Positions 18,358 to 26,128 of a stretch of 64,000 nucleotides of DNA are shown piece after piece (positions within the stretch are counted from its first letter, which is position 1; every line of letters starts with the position of its first letter). Origin of the DNA: an uncultured Microbulbifer sp. (GTDB taxonomy: Bacteria; Pseudomonadota; Gammaproteobacteria; Pseudomonadales; Cellvibrionaceae); NCBI RefSeq assembly GCF_947504145.1, contig NZ_CANNGQ010000004.1, positions 248,001 through 312,000 on the forward strand, given 5' to 3'. Below the pieces are notes generated by a model. That model saw only the letters and a program-made list of their open reading frames with translations. It was not told the DNA's origin and searched no databases. A program made the translations under genes and the position numbers.

Positions 18358-18838
18358 GCTGCCCCTCAAGGTCTTGCTTAATGATACTTAAACTCACCGA
18401 ACTACTAAGCGGTGTTGTATTGATGCTTAAAGTAGCTCCGCTTTTTAGCTTCCAAGCAATTCTTGGATACTCGCCTTTATTCTCTGAAACACTAACAATC
18501 TCTCCTTCAGGCTCCAAGTATCTTTGATACTTTTGAAAGCTGAAAGATGCAGACTCTGAATCTGGATATTTCAGATTAAGAAGTTGGCTCGTTACAATCG
18601 AGTTAATGCAGGAATACATAATTAATACAGGATATCCATCATGGACTCCGTTAAAAGCCAGCGTATCTCCTTTTCTAAGATTCACAATAATTGATTTATC
18701 AATCTCTTTGGAGCCCAGAGAGCGCTCCACTTCTTTGACGTATGAACACTTATCTCCCAGGTCAATCCCGCGAATTTTCTCCGCGTAAGCGTGACCGGAT
18801 AGCGTAAAGAGAATAAATAAAGTAGTTGCGACTTTCAT
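18353..18838 (-). CDS. Secreted hypothetical protein in gene cassette
   Basis: 161 residues with a signal peptide (KVATTLFILFTLSGHAYAEK). The mature part begins IRGIDLGDKCSYVKEVERSL, contains a second cysteine in LIMYSCINS, and is otherwise beta-rich. Pattern is that of small periplasmic proteins with one disulfide; no family recognised. Its TAA stop is the first part of the attC-C left core. Confidence 0.6.
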   Translation of the reverse strand: MKVATTLFILFTLSGHAYAEKIRGIDLGDKCSYVKEVERSLGSKEIDKSIIVNLRKGDTLAFNGVHDGYPVLIMYSCINSIVTSQLLNLKYPDSESASFSFQKYQRYLEPEGEIVSVSENKGEYPRIAWKLKSGATLSINTTPLSSSVSLSIIKQDLEGQL

Positions 18839-18843
18839 AGCTC

Positions 18844-18982
18844 TAACGCCGCGAGCAGCGGCAGCTTACTTTGGGCGCTTTATGCGCAAAAATGGGAGCG
18901 AAGCGACCTGCGCATAAAGTGCACAAAGTAAGCTGTCCGGTGGAGGCCCGCAGGGCCGGAACGAACTGCCTCGCTTTGTTAA
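18844..18982 (-). repeat. attC-B, family III
   Basis: About 139 bp. Minus direction: starts TTTTAACAAAGCGAGGC and ends GCTCGCGGCGTTAGAG. It shares the GCAGCTTAC / GTAAGCTG arms with attC-A and has an extra GC-rich segment near the left core (a CGGCCCTGCGGGCC hairpin). Confidence 0.78.
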
Positions 18983-19404
18983 AACTTCCCTGGCAGCGCC
19001 GGAAACTCCGGGCTACCCTGGATGCCATCAACCCAAGTACATCTATCTTCACAAAAAATTCTATCATCTGGCGTAATGTGTACATCTTCATTGAGACTTC
19101 CGGCCGGTACGACTAAAAATGTACCTAACCGGTTTACATATGGCACGCTAGAACCACATACTTTACAAAACTGTTTTGCCCAGCTTTTAGCGGACTCCAG
19201 CTCGAAGCGCTGGATTAGCTCTTTTCCCGAACGCCAAGAAATATTTTCGGGTTGGGTAAAAATGCTCGAAGCATGGGCAGAACCTGTAGCGTGCCTACAT
19301 CTAGAACAATAACAGATATGAAATGAAGAGATTTCTCCATCTATTTCATATTTGACGGCTCCACATAAACATTGACCTGAAGCCTTCTCAAATTTTCGAC
19401 TCAT
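18979..19404 (-). CDS. GFA-family (glutathione-dependent formaldehyde-activating-like) protein in gene cassette
   Basis: 141 residues. Zinc-binding cysteines follow the GFA/CENP-V pattern: GQCLCGAVKYEIDG (about 10-23), CYCSRCRHATGSAHASS (about 32-48) and FCKVCGSSVPYV (about 79-90). Family members bind zinc and many are annotated as glutathione-dependent enzymes, but few have a proven reaction; substrate here is unknown. The ATG start gives the usual family length. GFA genes are common cargo of chromosomal integrons. It is followed by attC-B. Confidence 0.85.
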   Translation of the reverse strand: MSRKFEKASGQCLCGAVKYEIDGEISSFHICYCSRCRHATGSAHASSIFTQPENISWRSGKELIQRFELESAKSWAKQFCKVCGSSVPYVNRLGTFLVVPAGSLNEDVHITPDDRIFCEDRCTWVDGIQGSPEFPALPGKF

Positions 19405-19423
19405 TTTCTGGCCTCATTAGTTT

Positions 19424-19564
19424 TAACGCCGCCGGCAGGGGCAGCTTACCTTGTGCGCGTTTTGCGCAAAAATGGGAGCGCAGCGACCTGCGCAAAACGT
19501 GCACGAGGTAAGCTGTCCCGCGGAGGGCCGAAGGCCCGTAGCAAATTGCCCGGCCTTGTTATGC
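19424..19564 (-). repeat. attC-A, family III
   Basis: About 141 bp. Minus direction: starts GCATAACAAGGCCGGGC and ends GCCGGCGGCGTTAAAAC. Arms GGACAGCTTACC and GGTAAGCTGCC pair, with CGTGCACG-type inner arms and a GGGCCTTCGGCCC hairpin on the left. Confidence 0.78.
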
Positions 19565-19565
19565 A

Positions 19566-19889
19566 TTACTCGGCACGGACTTTGCCGATTACCTCGGCAC
19601 TACTTATCTCAAGACACAAGCCGCCAGCATAAAGGCAACCATCTTTCACAAAAGGTTGTGAACCGTAAGTATCTTGGCCAATTTTTTCTATAGCCTCAGA
19701 TAACGGAACACCAACTAAATTTTTATTAGCAACGATAATCGCTTGATCCAGCATCTTTTGAGACGTGTCATCACTTGCGGCCTGGTACGTCAAGGTAATC
19801 CCGTGATCCAATTTTGCGAATGCATATGCAACAAACCAACCGATATTACTCAAAACCAACAGCATTATGAGCGCTGTATTCTTCTTCAA
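19566..19889 (-). CDS. Exported or membrane-anchored hypothetical protein, first visible cassette
   Basis: 107 residues starting with TTG at 19887-19889, which has an AGGAG site 10 bases upstream. An N-terminal hydrophobic segment (ALIMLLVLSNIGWFVAYAFA) acts as a signal or anchor; the remainder is a small globular region with two cysteines (KDGCLYAGGLCLEISS). No family recognised. It is the cassette nearest the expected head of the array; a GTTATGC just upstream (about 19906-19912, minus) may be the boundary of the preceding recombination site. Confidence 0.6.
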   Translation of the reverse strand: MKKNTALIMLLVLSNIGWFVAYAFAKLDHGITLTYQAASDDTSQKMLDQAIIVANKNLVGVPLSEAIEKIGQDTYGSQPFVKDGCLYAGGLCLEISSAEVIGKVRAE

Positions 19890-19934
19890 TGACTCTCAAC
19901 TCCTAGAGATGCATAACAGTTTTATTCAAAAGCC

Positions 19935-20038
19935 CCAGATCTAGGCAGACTGCCTAGATCTGGAAGGACATTTCCAGTATTAGGCAAAATGCCTATATCT
20001 GGATATATGGGTGGAGCCTAAATTTCCACATCTAGGCA
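19935..20038. repeat. Cluster of 13-bp dyad repeats at the array head
   Basis: A perfect 14-bp inverted repeat with a one-base spacer (CCAGATCTAGGCAG at 19935-19948, CTGCCTAGATCTGG at 19950-19963) is followed by an imperfect copy (19974-20002; CCAG and TAGGCA pair, three centre mismatches, AAA loop) and a half copy (CCACATCTAGGCA, 20026-20038). The half copy encodes the last residues of the gene at 20018-20404. They could be recombinase sites, protein-binding sites or transcript-end hairpins. Confidence 0.75.
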
Positions 20039-20404
20039 TTGCTCAACAAGTCCTTCGACGATCCTGTGTCCCAGGTTCGCGCTTTCCGCCAGCCTTCTAT
20101 TCGCCGCCCATGCCTGGGCTGATTGGCTCCACCGACCGCCGATACGACGAACTTCGTTGCGTAAATGTGTTTCTTCGAATCCGATTTTCAACGCCACCCA
20201 TTTTTTGTCCGGCGTGTGCCGAGGGAGAGCTCTCTCTTGCCTTTTATAGGCATCGCGCGCGGATACGATGATTTCTACCGTGGTGTAGACGGTTTTTTTG
20301 CAGGGCGACCTTCTGTAGCGAACGGCACAGAGCTGCTGTCCGTACTTTTCGGAGTACCGCTTGGTGCCGTCATCTCCGGGTTTAAAGGTTTTTATAACGT
20401 CCAT
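20018..20404 (-). CDS. Unrecognised small basic protein next to dyad repeats
   Basis: 128 residues. It starts MDVIKTFKPGDDGTKRYSEK, has a basic strand-rich N-terminal half (LCAVRYRRSPCKKTVYTTVE) and a C-terminal half with the pattern WVALKIGFEETHLRNEVRRI followed by GGRWSQSAQAWAANRRLA. I recall similar small proteins in other proteobacteria, often in accessory regions, but know no function. The basic composition suggests nucleic-acid binding (inference). It lies between ubiD (40 bp away) and the cassette array, where an integron integrase would be expected, and its last codons fall in a 13-bp repeat. No attC follows it. Confidence 0.65.
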   Translation of the reverse strand: MDVIKTFKPGDDGTKRYSEKYGQQLCAVRYRRSPCKKTVYTTVEIIVSARDAYKRQERALPRHTPDKKWVALKIGFEETHLRNEVRRIGGRWSQSAQAWAANRRLAESANLGHRIVEGLVEQCLDVEI

Positions 20405-20443
20405 GTTTCCTCCGCTGTCCTAGCATCTATCCATGTTGTTTTT

Positions 20444-21907
20444 TTAAAGCCCGAGTTTGTCCCAGATCTCATCCACTTTTTGCGTTACTTCTGGATCTTT
20501 TACAATCGGGCGCCCCCATTCCCGTGCTGTTTCCCCTTCCCATTTATTGGTGGCATCAAATCCAATTTTTGATCCCAGGCCGGAGACCGGTGAGGCGAAG
20601 TCGAGGTAGTCGATTGGGGTGTTTTCCACCATGACAGTGTCCCGCGCCGGGTCCATTCTTGTGGTCATGGCCCAGATCACATCATTCCAGTCCCTCGCGT
20701 TGACGTCATCGTCGGTAACAATCACGAACTTGGTGTACATGAATTGGCGCAGAAAGGACCACACGCCCATCATTACGCGCTTCGCATGACCCGGGTATTG
20801 CTTCTTCATGGTGACAACGGCCAGGCGATAGGAGCAGCCCTCGGGTGGCAGATAGAAATCGACGATTTCTGGAAACTGCTTGCGCAGAATCGGTACGAAG
20901 ACTTCGTTCAACGCTTCACCCAACACGGCGGGCTCATCGGGTGGGCGGCCGGTATAGGTGCTGTGGTAGATGGGATCTTTACGGTGGGTGATTTTTTCTA
21001 CGGTGAATACCGGAAAGCTGTCGACTTCGTTGTAATAGCCGGTGTGGTCGCCATATGGGCCCTCGTCCGCCATATCTTCCGGGTAGATGTATCCTTCCAG
21101 CACGTATTCAGCGCTGGCAGGCACTTGCAGGTTGCTGAGCCTGGCTTCTGCCACTTCGGTTTTGCCGCCGCGCAATAGACCTGCGAAGGCGTACTCAGAT
21201 AGCGTATCGGGAACTGGGGTTACTGCGCCAAGAATGGTCGCGGGGTCGGCGCCGAGTGCCACAGCAATGGGGAAGGGCTCCCCCGGGAATTGCTGTTGCC
21301 AGTCGCGGAAATCCAGAGCGCCGCCGCGGTGGGACAGCCAGCGCATAATCAGGCGGTTTTTACCGATAAGCTGCATGCGGTAAATGCCGAGGTTCTGACG
21401 TTTCTTTTCCGGGCCGCGAGTGATGACCAGCGGCCAGGTGACCAGAGGTGCGGCATCGCCCGGCCAGCAGGTCTGAATCGGCAGGGCTGTGAGATCGACG
21501 TCTTCGGCGCTGATTTCATACTGCTGACAATCGGCCTTGCTCACCACCTTCGGGCCCATGTTCATGACCTGTTTAAAGATGGGCAGCTTGTCCCAGGCGT
21601 CGCGGATACCCTCTGGCGGCTGCGGTTCTTTCAGGAATGCGAGCAGTTCGCCCACTTCCCGCAGTTCGCTGACGGATTCGCGCCCCATACCCAAAGCGAC
21701 ACGTTCGGGGGTACCAAACAGGTTGGCGAGTACCGGTGTGTCGTAGCCCACGGGGTTTTCAAACAGCAGTGCGGGGCCACCGGCGCGCAATACGCGGTCG
21801 GCAATTTCTGTCATTTCCAGGTAGGGGCTGACGGGGTGTTTGATGCGTTTCAGGAGGCCGCGCTTTTCCAGTAATCGGATGAAGTCGCGCAGGTCTTTGT
21901 ATTTCAT
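20444..21907 (-). CDS. ubiD: 4-hydroxy-3-polyprenylbenzoate decarboxylase UbiD
   Basis: Decarboxylase of ubiquinone synthesis that uses prenylated FMN made by UbiX. The 487-residue product starts [20 protein letters not shown], the standard UbiD N-terminus, and has the conserved stretches [40 protein letters not shown] and [20 protein letters not shown] and DPARDTVM near the C-terminus. Length is normal. It marks the chromosomal right edge of the cassette island. Confidence 0.96.
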   Translation of the reverse strand: MKYKDLRDFIRLLEKRGLLKRIKHPVSPYLEMTEIADRVLRAGGPALLFENPVGYDTPVLANLFGTPERVALGMGRESVSELREVGELLAFLKEPQPPEGIRDAWDKLPIFKQVMNMGPKVVSKADCQQYEISAEDVDLTALPIQTCWPGDAAPLVTWPLVITRGPEKKRQNLGIYRMQLIGKNRLIMRWLSHRGGALDFRDWQQQFPGEPFPIAVALGADPATILGAVTPVPDTLSEYAFAGLLRGGKTEVAEARLSNLQVPASAEYVLEGYIYPEDMADEGPYGDHTGYYNEVDSFPVFTVEKITHRKDPIYHSTYTGRPPDEPAVLGEALNEVFVPILRKQFPEIVDFYLPPEGCSYRLAVVTMKKQYPGHAKRVMMGVWSFLRQFMYTKFVIVTDDDVNARDWNDVIWAMTTRMDPARDTVMVENTPIDYLDFASPVSGLGSKIGFDATNKWEGETAREWGRPIVKDPEVTQKVDEIWDKLGL

Positions 21908-22018
21908 GTTTTACCGGTCGACGAGAAATTCGAACGCCAGTGTAAAACAGTCGGGAAAAAAAAGGGAATTGGCACCGTACCAGGCGGTATGGCGAAATGC
22001 GGGGAGAGAGTTTTGAAC

Positions 22019-22040
22019 AGCCCGCAGAATACTGCGGGCT
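22019..22040 (-). terminator. Stem-loop downstream of the RRM gene
   Basis: AGCCCGCAG (22019-22027), loop AATA, CTGCGGGCT (22032-22040): a perfect 9-bp stem 28 bp past the RRM gene's stop. The T-run after it on the minus strand is weak. Confidence 0.6.
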
Positions 22041-22068
22041 GCCGAGCTTCTAGACGCTAATGCGTGTC

Positions 22069-22338
22069 TTAGAAGCGAGGACGACGCGGACGGTCTTCGC
22101 GCGGCTTGGCTTCGTTAACACGGATGTTACGGCCAGACAGCGGCTGATCATTCATTTCTTCGATAGCCTTACGCGCTTCGTCGTCGTTCGGCATTTCTAC
22201 GAAACCAAAACCTTTAGAACGGCCAGTTTCCCGGTCAGTGATTACAGTAGCCCGGGAGATTTCACCGAATGCACCAAAAGCTTCGTGCAGTTCGTCAGAG
22301 GTTACGCCGTAGGCCAGATTTCCGATATAGATATTCAC
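22069..22338 (-). CDS. RRM-domain RNA-binding protein
   Basis: 89 residues, one RNA-recognition motif with RNP2 (IYIGNL, residues 3-8) and RNP1 (KGFGFVEM, about 43-50) plus a basic RG/RP tail (KPREDRPRRPRF). It starts with GTG at 22336-22338. Small single-RRM proteins like this are often cold-induced RNA chaperones in cyanobacteria and proteobacteria. The leader upstream can fold into two nested hairpins (listed separately), which may control its translation. The gene is alone between ubiD and rho. Confidence 0.9.
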   Translation of the reverse strand: MNIYIGNLAYGVTSDELHEAFGAFGEISRATVITDRETGRSKGFGFVEMPNDDEARKAIEEMNDQPLSGRNIRVNEAKPREDRPRRPRF

Positions 22339-22366
22339 AAAAAAGTCTCACTAGAGTCAGTGGGCT

Positions 22367-22437
22367 GTCGAGCAATTCACAAATGGTAACCAGCTCCACC
22401 GAGTTCACCATTTGAGATTGGTCCAGAATCGCTCGAC
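22367..22437 (-). promoter_or_regulatory. Nested inverted repeats in the leader of the RRM gene
   Basis: GTCGAGC (22367-22373) pairs with GCTCGAC (22431-22437), and inside it CAAATGGT (22380-22387) pairs with ACCATTTG (22407-22414). The structure lies 30-100 bases upstream of the GTG start. It could be a 5' UTR switch, a terminator-like attenuator or an operator; the sequence alone does not decide. Confidence 0.5.
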
Positions 22438-22590
22438 TTCCCAGCCGCGCGAGACCAATTCGGGTAGTGCTGAAATACTGTTCAACACAACAATGTTGGC
22501 CTTTATATGCCTATCGCAATGCCTTTTCAACTGAATTCGGCGTAATTTCACGCCTGTTTTATCGCATTGCAAAAATTGTCCGTTCCATGG

Positions 22591-22622
22591 AAAAAAGGCC
22601 TGCAGATTGCGCAGGCCTTTAT
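22591..22622 (-). terminator. Intrinsic terminator of rho
   Basis: On the minus strand AAAGGCCTGC, loop, GCAGGCCTTTTTT: a GC-rich stem followed directly by T6, 12 bp after the rho stop codon. Confidence 0.88.
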
Positions 22623-22634
22623 TCTGTATCGGAA

Positions 22635-23894
22635 TTATTTCCGTTTCATGGACAGGAAGAACTCGTCGTTGGTCTTGAAGTCCTTCAGCTTGTCGATCAG
22701 GAATTCAGTGGCGGCCAGGTCTTCCATATCGTGCAGCAATTTGCGCAGGATCCACACCCGCTGCAGCTCGCCTTCCGGCATCAGCAGCTCTTCGCGGCGG
22801 GTACCTGAGCGGCGCACGTTGATGGCCGGGTAAACGCGCTTCTCGGCGATCTTGCGGTCCAGCTGCAGCTCCATGTTACCGGTGCCTTTGAACTCTTCGA
22901 AAATCACTTCATCCATCTTCGAGCCGGTGTCTACCAGCGCGGTGGCGATGATGGACAGGCTGCCGCCTTCTTCGATATTCCGAGCGGCACCAAAGAAGCG
23001 CTTGGGACGCTCCAGGGCGTGCGCATCCACACCGCCAGTGAGGACTTTACCGGAGCTGGGCACAGTAGTGTTGTACGCACGTGCCAGGCGGGTAATGGAG
23101 TCCAGCAGAATCACTACGTCTTTCTTGTGCTCGACCAGGCGCTTGGCCTTTTCGATCACCATCTCAGCCACCTGCACGTGACGGGCCGGCGGCTCGTCGA
23201 AGGTGGAGGCAACCACTTCACCGCGCACGGAGCGCTGCATCTCGGTAACTTCTTCCGGGCGCTCATCGATCAACAGTACGATCAGGTGGCACTCTGGATT
23301 GTTACGGGTGATGGCCTGGGCGATGTTCTGCAGCATGATGGTCTTGCCCGCTTTAGGCGGTGCAACAATCAGGCCACGCTGACCTTTGCCGATGGGTGCG
23401 ACCAGGTCGATGATACGACCGATCAGGTCTTCAGAAGAGCCGTTGCCGCACTCGAGCCCAAGACGATCGTTGGGGAACAGCGGCGTGAGGTTTTCAAACA
23501 GAATCTTGCTGCGCGCATTTTCCGGCTTGTCGAAGTTGATCTCGCTGACCTTCAGCAGTGCGAAGTAGCGTTCACCTTCTTTGGGGGGACGGATTTTGCC
23601 GGAAATGGAGTCGCCGGTGCGGAGGTTGAAGCGGCGGATCTGACTGGGAGAAACATAGATATCATCGGGGCCTGCGAGGTAGGAAGAGTCGGCAGACCGC
23701 AAAAAGCCGAACCCGTCCTGAAGAATTTCCAACACCCCCTCGCCGTAGATGTCTTCACCGCTTTTGGCGTGGCGCTTGAGGATATTGAAAATGATGTCCT
23801 GTTTGCGCGAGCGGGCGAGGTTTTCGAGCCCCATGCCCTTGGCAATTTCAATCAGCTCTTCAATAGGTTTGGTTTTTAATTCAGAAAGGTTCAT
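22635..23894 (-). CDS. rho: Transcription termination factor Rho
   Basis: Hexameric RNA-dependent ATPase, 419 residues, the usual length. It has the N-terminal Rho_N region ([20 protein letters not shown]), the RNA-binding cold-shock fold ([20 protein letters not shown]), Walker A ([11 protein letters not shown], about 178-188), Walker B ([16 protein letters not shown]) and the Q-loop/C-terminal conserved part ([20 protein letters not shown]). It is followed by a strong intrinsic terminator. The leader upstream is long and trxA lies beyond it, the same trxA-rho order as in E. coli. Confidence 0.98.
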   Translation of the reverse strand: MNLSELKTKPIEELIEIAKGMGLENLARSRKQDIIFNILKRHAKSGEDIYGEGVLEILQDGFGFLRSADSSYLAGPDDIYVSPSQIRRFNLRTGDSISGKIRPPKEGERYFALLKVSEINFDKPENARSKILFENLTPLFPNDRLGLECGNGSSEDLIGRIIDLVAPIGKGQRGLIVAPPKAGKTIMLQNIAQAITRNNPECHLIVLLIDERPEEVTEMQRSVRGEVVASTFDEPPARHVQVAEMVIEKAKRLVEHKKDVVILLDSITRLARAYNTTVPSSGKVLTGGVDAHALERPKRFFGAARNIEEGGSLSIIATALVDTGSKMDEVIFEEFKGTGNMELQLDRKIAEKRVYPAINVRRSGTRREELLMPEGELQRVWILRKLLHDMEDLAATEFLIDKLKDFKTNDEFFLSMKRK

Positions 23895-24200
23895 ACCAAT
23901 TGCTTTATTTAGGTTTCTTCTGTCATTTGGCGCGGACGCACCGGAAGTGTTTGCGGGGGGATTTGAAAGTTCGATGTTGATAATGCCCGTATCGACTGGT
24001 CGACGGATTAGCTGCCCGCACGCTACTCACTTAAATACAATTTGAACACAGATGACCACTCACATTGGCACACAGGTCTTGGCAGAGGTGCCGGAAGGGG
24101 ATCGCTCAAATTGAGGAGTTTGCGCCGGAGAGGCTGTGACGACAGCGGGGTTGGCGACTTGGCTCAGGTCTGTACTGAACAGTTACTTTGATTACTAGGC

Positions 24201-24228
24201 AGTATAACGGCAGTTCGGCATCCTGCAA
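24201..24228 (-). promoter_or_regulatory. Candidate promoter of rho
   Basis: Minus strand TTGCAG (24223-24228), 16-bp spacer, TATACT (24201-24206), about 300 bp before the rho start. The 23895-24279 interval contains no gene I can support. A long untranslated leader is known for rho in E. coli, where Rho limits its own transcription. Confidence 0.4.
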
Positions 24229-24279
24229 GGTCTATTTCTCGGGCAATCGAGCCCTTACCCGGCAGCGACCAAAACGATA

Positions 24280-24312
24280 CGGGGTGCCCTGCGATTGGCA
24301 GGCAGCACCCCG
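24280..24312 (-). terminator. Terminator-like hairpin after trxA
   Basis: CGGGGTGC (24280-24287) pairs with GCACCCCG (24305-24312), with an inner CCTGC/GCAGG stem; a short T-rich stretch follows on the minus strand. It lies 10 bp past the trxA stop. Confidence 0.65.
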
Positions 24313-24322
24313 CTCAGGCAGA

Positions 24323-24649
24323 TCAGATCTGGCTGTCGATAAACTCGGTCAGCTGTGCGCGGGACAGAGCACCCACTTTGGTGCCTTCCACGTTACCGCC
24401 TTTGAACAGCAGCAGGGTGGGAATACCACGCACGTTGTACTTGGCCGCAGCTTCCTTGTTGGCATCTACGTCGACTTTGACGATTTTCAGCTGATCGCCG
24501 TAGTGGCCGGACAGGTCTTCCAGGACCGGGGCGATCATCTTGCAGGGACCGCACCATTGGGCCCAGAAGTCTACCAGTACCGGGCCATCGGCTTTGAGTA
24601 CTTCGGCTTCAAATTCTGCGTCGGTGACGTTGACGATGTTCGCGCTCAT
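24323..24649 (-). CDS. trxA: Thioredoxin
   Basis: 108-residue thiol-disulfide reductant with active site W32-C33-G34-P35-C36 ([12 protein letters not shown]) and the cis-proline region [12 protein letters not shown]. Length and motifs match TrxA of E. coli. It keeps cytoplasmic proteins reduced and supplies electrons to ribonucleotide reductase and other enzymes. A hairpin terminator follows; rho lies downstream on the same strand with its own leader. Confidence 0.97.
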   Translation of the reverse strand: MSANIVNVTDAEFEAEVLKADGPVLVDFWAQWCGPCKMIAPVLEDLSGHYGDQLKIVKVDVDANKEAAAKYNVRGIPTLLLFKGGNVEGTKVGALSRAQLTEFIDSQI

Positions 24650-24843
24650 AGTGCTTTCCTGTGGTTCTGTTTCTTAAGGCCTAACGGCTGCGCCGGCAGA
24701 CATGAAGCGGCCGCGCCGGCAAACATGATAAGTACGGCCAGCAAGCCCCGCAAGGCAAATGGTCTCGCCACCATTGACGATTCGTCGCAATAGCGGGCGT
24801 TTGGGGCTATATGTGGGCGCCAGTCGCCTTTTCAAGGGCTGGA

Positions 24844-26118
24844 TCAGTCTTCGCGCAGGAAGCGCTGAAGAATCTCGTCCACATAGTCATAACCAAATTC
24901 TGTGGCGCCAATCTTTGGCCCCAATGGCGCCACCAGCTCCATCGTCTGCAGGCGGGCCCACTCTCCCTTGATGGCCGACAGGGGAAGCCCGGTATAGGCG
25001 GAAAAACTCGCCACAGGCACACCAGAAGACAGGCGCAGGGTGTTCATCAGAAACTCCAGCGGCCGCTCCTCCACGGCCACATCGGTGGTTTTCGGCAACG
25101 GGAACACCTGCCCGCCCTCCCCAATGGCACAACCCAGTGCAAGGTAATCCCGCGGGGTGCGCGTGCGCTGAGTGCGAATGATGCGTCCGCTTTCCGGCAG
25201 GGTGAACTTACCGTGGGCGCCCGCACCGATGCCGATGTAATCGGCAAACGACCAGTAATTGAGATTGTGGCGGGAAGCGAGGCCCTCGCGCGCGTAGGCG
25301 GATACCTCGTAACGCCCGTAGCCCTCCCCAGCCAGATAGGCGCGGCCGGCCCGCTGGATTGCCGCTATCTGCTCGGAACCGGGGGTCACCGGGGGCGCGG
25401 AGTAAAAGGCGGTATTGGGCTCGATGGTGAGCTGATACCAGGAGATATGCTCCGCCTCAAGCTCGACCGCCCGCTTGAGGTCCCGCAGTGCATCCACCTC
25501 GCCCTGCCCCGGCAGGCCGTGCATCAGGTCGATATTGATATTGTCGAAGCCCGCTGCTCGCGCCTGGGTAGCCGCCGTCTCCGCTTCCGGGCCCGAGTGG
25601 ATACGGCCAAGATTTTGCAGTTGCAGCGGGTCAAAGCTCTGCACACCGATGGACAGGCGATTAACCCCGGCCGCGTGATAGCCAGCAAATTTCGCCTGCT
25701 CGAAGGTGCCCGGATTGGCCTCGAGGGTGATTTCGATATCCGGTGTAAAGCCCACCAGGGATTCCGCCAGATTCAGAATCCGCTCAATGGCCAGGGGCGA
25801 AAACAGGCTGGGCGTGCCACCACCAAAAAAGATGGACCCCAGCGTGCGACCCTGCACCCAGGCCAGCTGGCTGCGCAGATCCCGCTCCAGCTGATCGACA
25901 TATTCGGCTTCGGGCAGATGGCTTGCCGCCGGCACGCTGTTTGCGCCGTGGCGAATATCCACATGCGCACCCGTGGCGACTTCGTGAGCGCCGGCAGCTA
26001 CTTGGTGAGAATTAAAATCGCAATATGGACATTTGCGCACACACCAGGGGATATGCACATACAGGCTCAGCGGCGGCAGCGCGAGAGGGGGAGTAGAGGG
26101 AAGAATTTCTGGGCTCAA
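24844..26118 (-). CDS. hemW: HemW family radical-SAM protein
   Basis: 424 residues. The radical-SAM cluster cysteines are C26, C30 and C33 (WCVRKCPYCDFNSH). Downstream are the SAM-binding FFGGGTPSLF and NRLSIGVQSFDPLQLQNLGR and the C-terminal HemN_C-like region. Gene position next to rdgB and lack of the longer HemN N-terminus favour HemW, a haem chaperone, over coproporphyrinogen dehydrogenase. After the cysteine motif there is an insertion of about 18 residues with a repeated GAH-containing unit that I do not see in typical HemW. It lies 10 bp after rdgB, same strand. Confidence 0.92.
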   Translation of the reverse strand: MSPEILPSTPPLALPPLSLYVHIPWCVRKCPYCDFNSHQVAAGAHEVATGAHVDIRHGANSVPAASHLPEAEYVDQLERDLRSQLAWVQGRTLGSIFFGGGTPSLFSPLAIERILNLAESLVGFTPDIEITLEANPGTFEQAKFAGYHAAGVNRLSIGVQSFDPLQLQNLGRIHSGPEAETAATQARAAGFDNINIDLMHGLPGQGEVDALRDLKRAVELEAEHISWYQLTIEPNTAFYSAPPVTPGSEQIAAIQRAGRAYLAGEGYGRYEVSAYAREGLASRHNLNYWSFADYIGIGAGAHGKFTLPESGRIIRTQRTRTPRDYLALGCAIGEGGQVFPLPKTTDVAVEERPLEFLMNTLRLSSGVPVASFSAYTGLPLSAIKGEWARLQTMELVAPLGPKIGATEFGYDYVDEILQRFLRED

Positions 26119-26128
26119 CGTATTCGAC

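Larger units (their letters stand above)
14159..19915 (-). mobile_element. Integron gene-cassette array without integrase (CALIN-like)
   Basis: Minus-strand genes of low GC alternate with eight imperfect palindromes that have the features of attC sites: a left TAACAA core directly after or overlapping the gene's stop codon, long imperfectly paired arms, and a right GCGTTA core just before the next cassette. All are in one orientation and each sits at the 3' side of its gene, as integron cassettes require. The array points so that its head (attI side) would be near 19.9-20.4 kb. No integron integrase is present within the window on either side; ubiD and hemY flank the island. This fits a cluster of attC sites lacking integrase or a detached piece of a sedentary chromosomal integron. 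Confidence 0.8.

Noticed and set aside
14714-19564. Regularly spaced similar repeats could be read as a CRISPR array or transposon ends.
   Set aside because: The repeats are over 100 bp, imperfect palindromes, and spaced by whole genes of varied length; no cas genes or transposase are present. attC sites fit better.
19935-20038. Dyad repeats as terminal inverted repeats of an insertion sequence.
   Set aside because: No transposase gene, no target duplication and only one side shows the repeats.
24844-26118. Coproporphyrinogen III dehydrogenase (HemN).
   Set aside because: The protein is short and lies next to rdgB; HemN has a longer N-terminus and a different context, so HemW is preferred.
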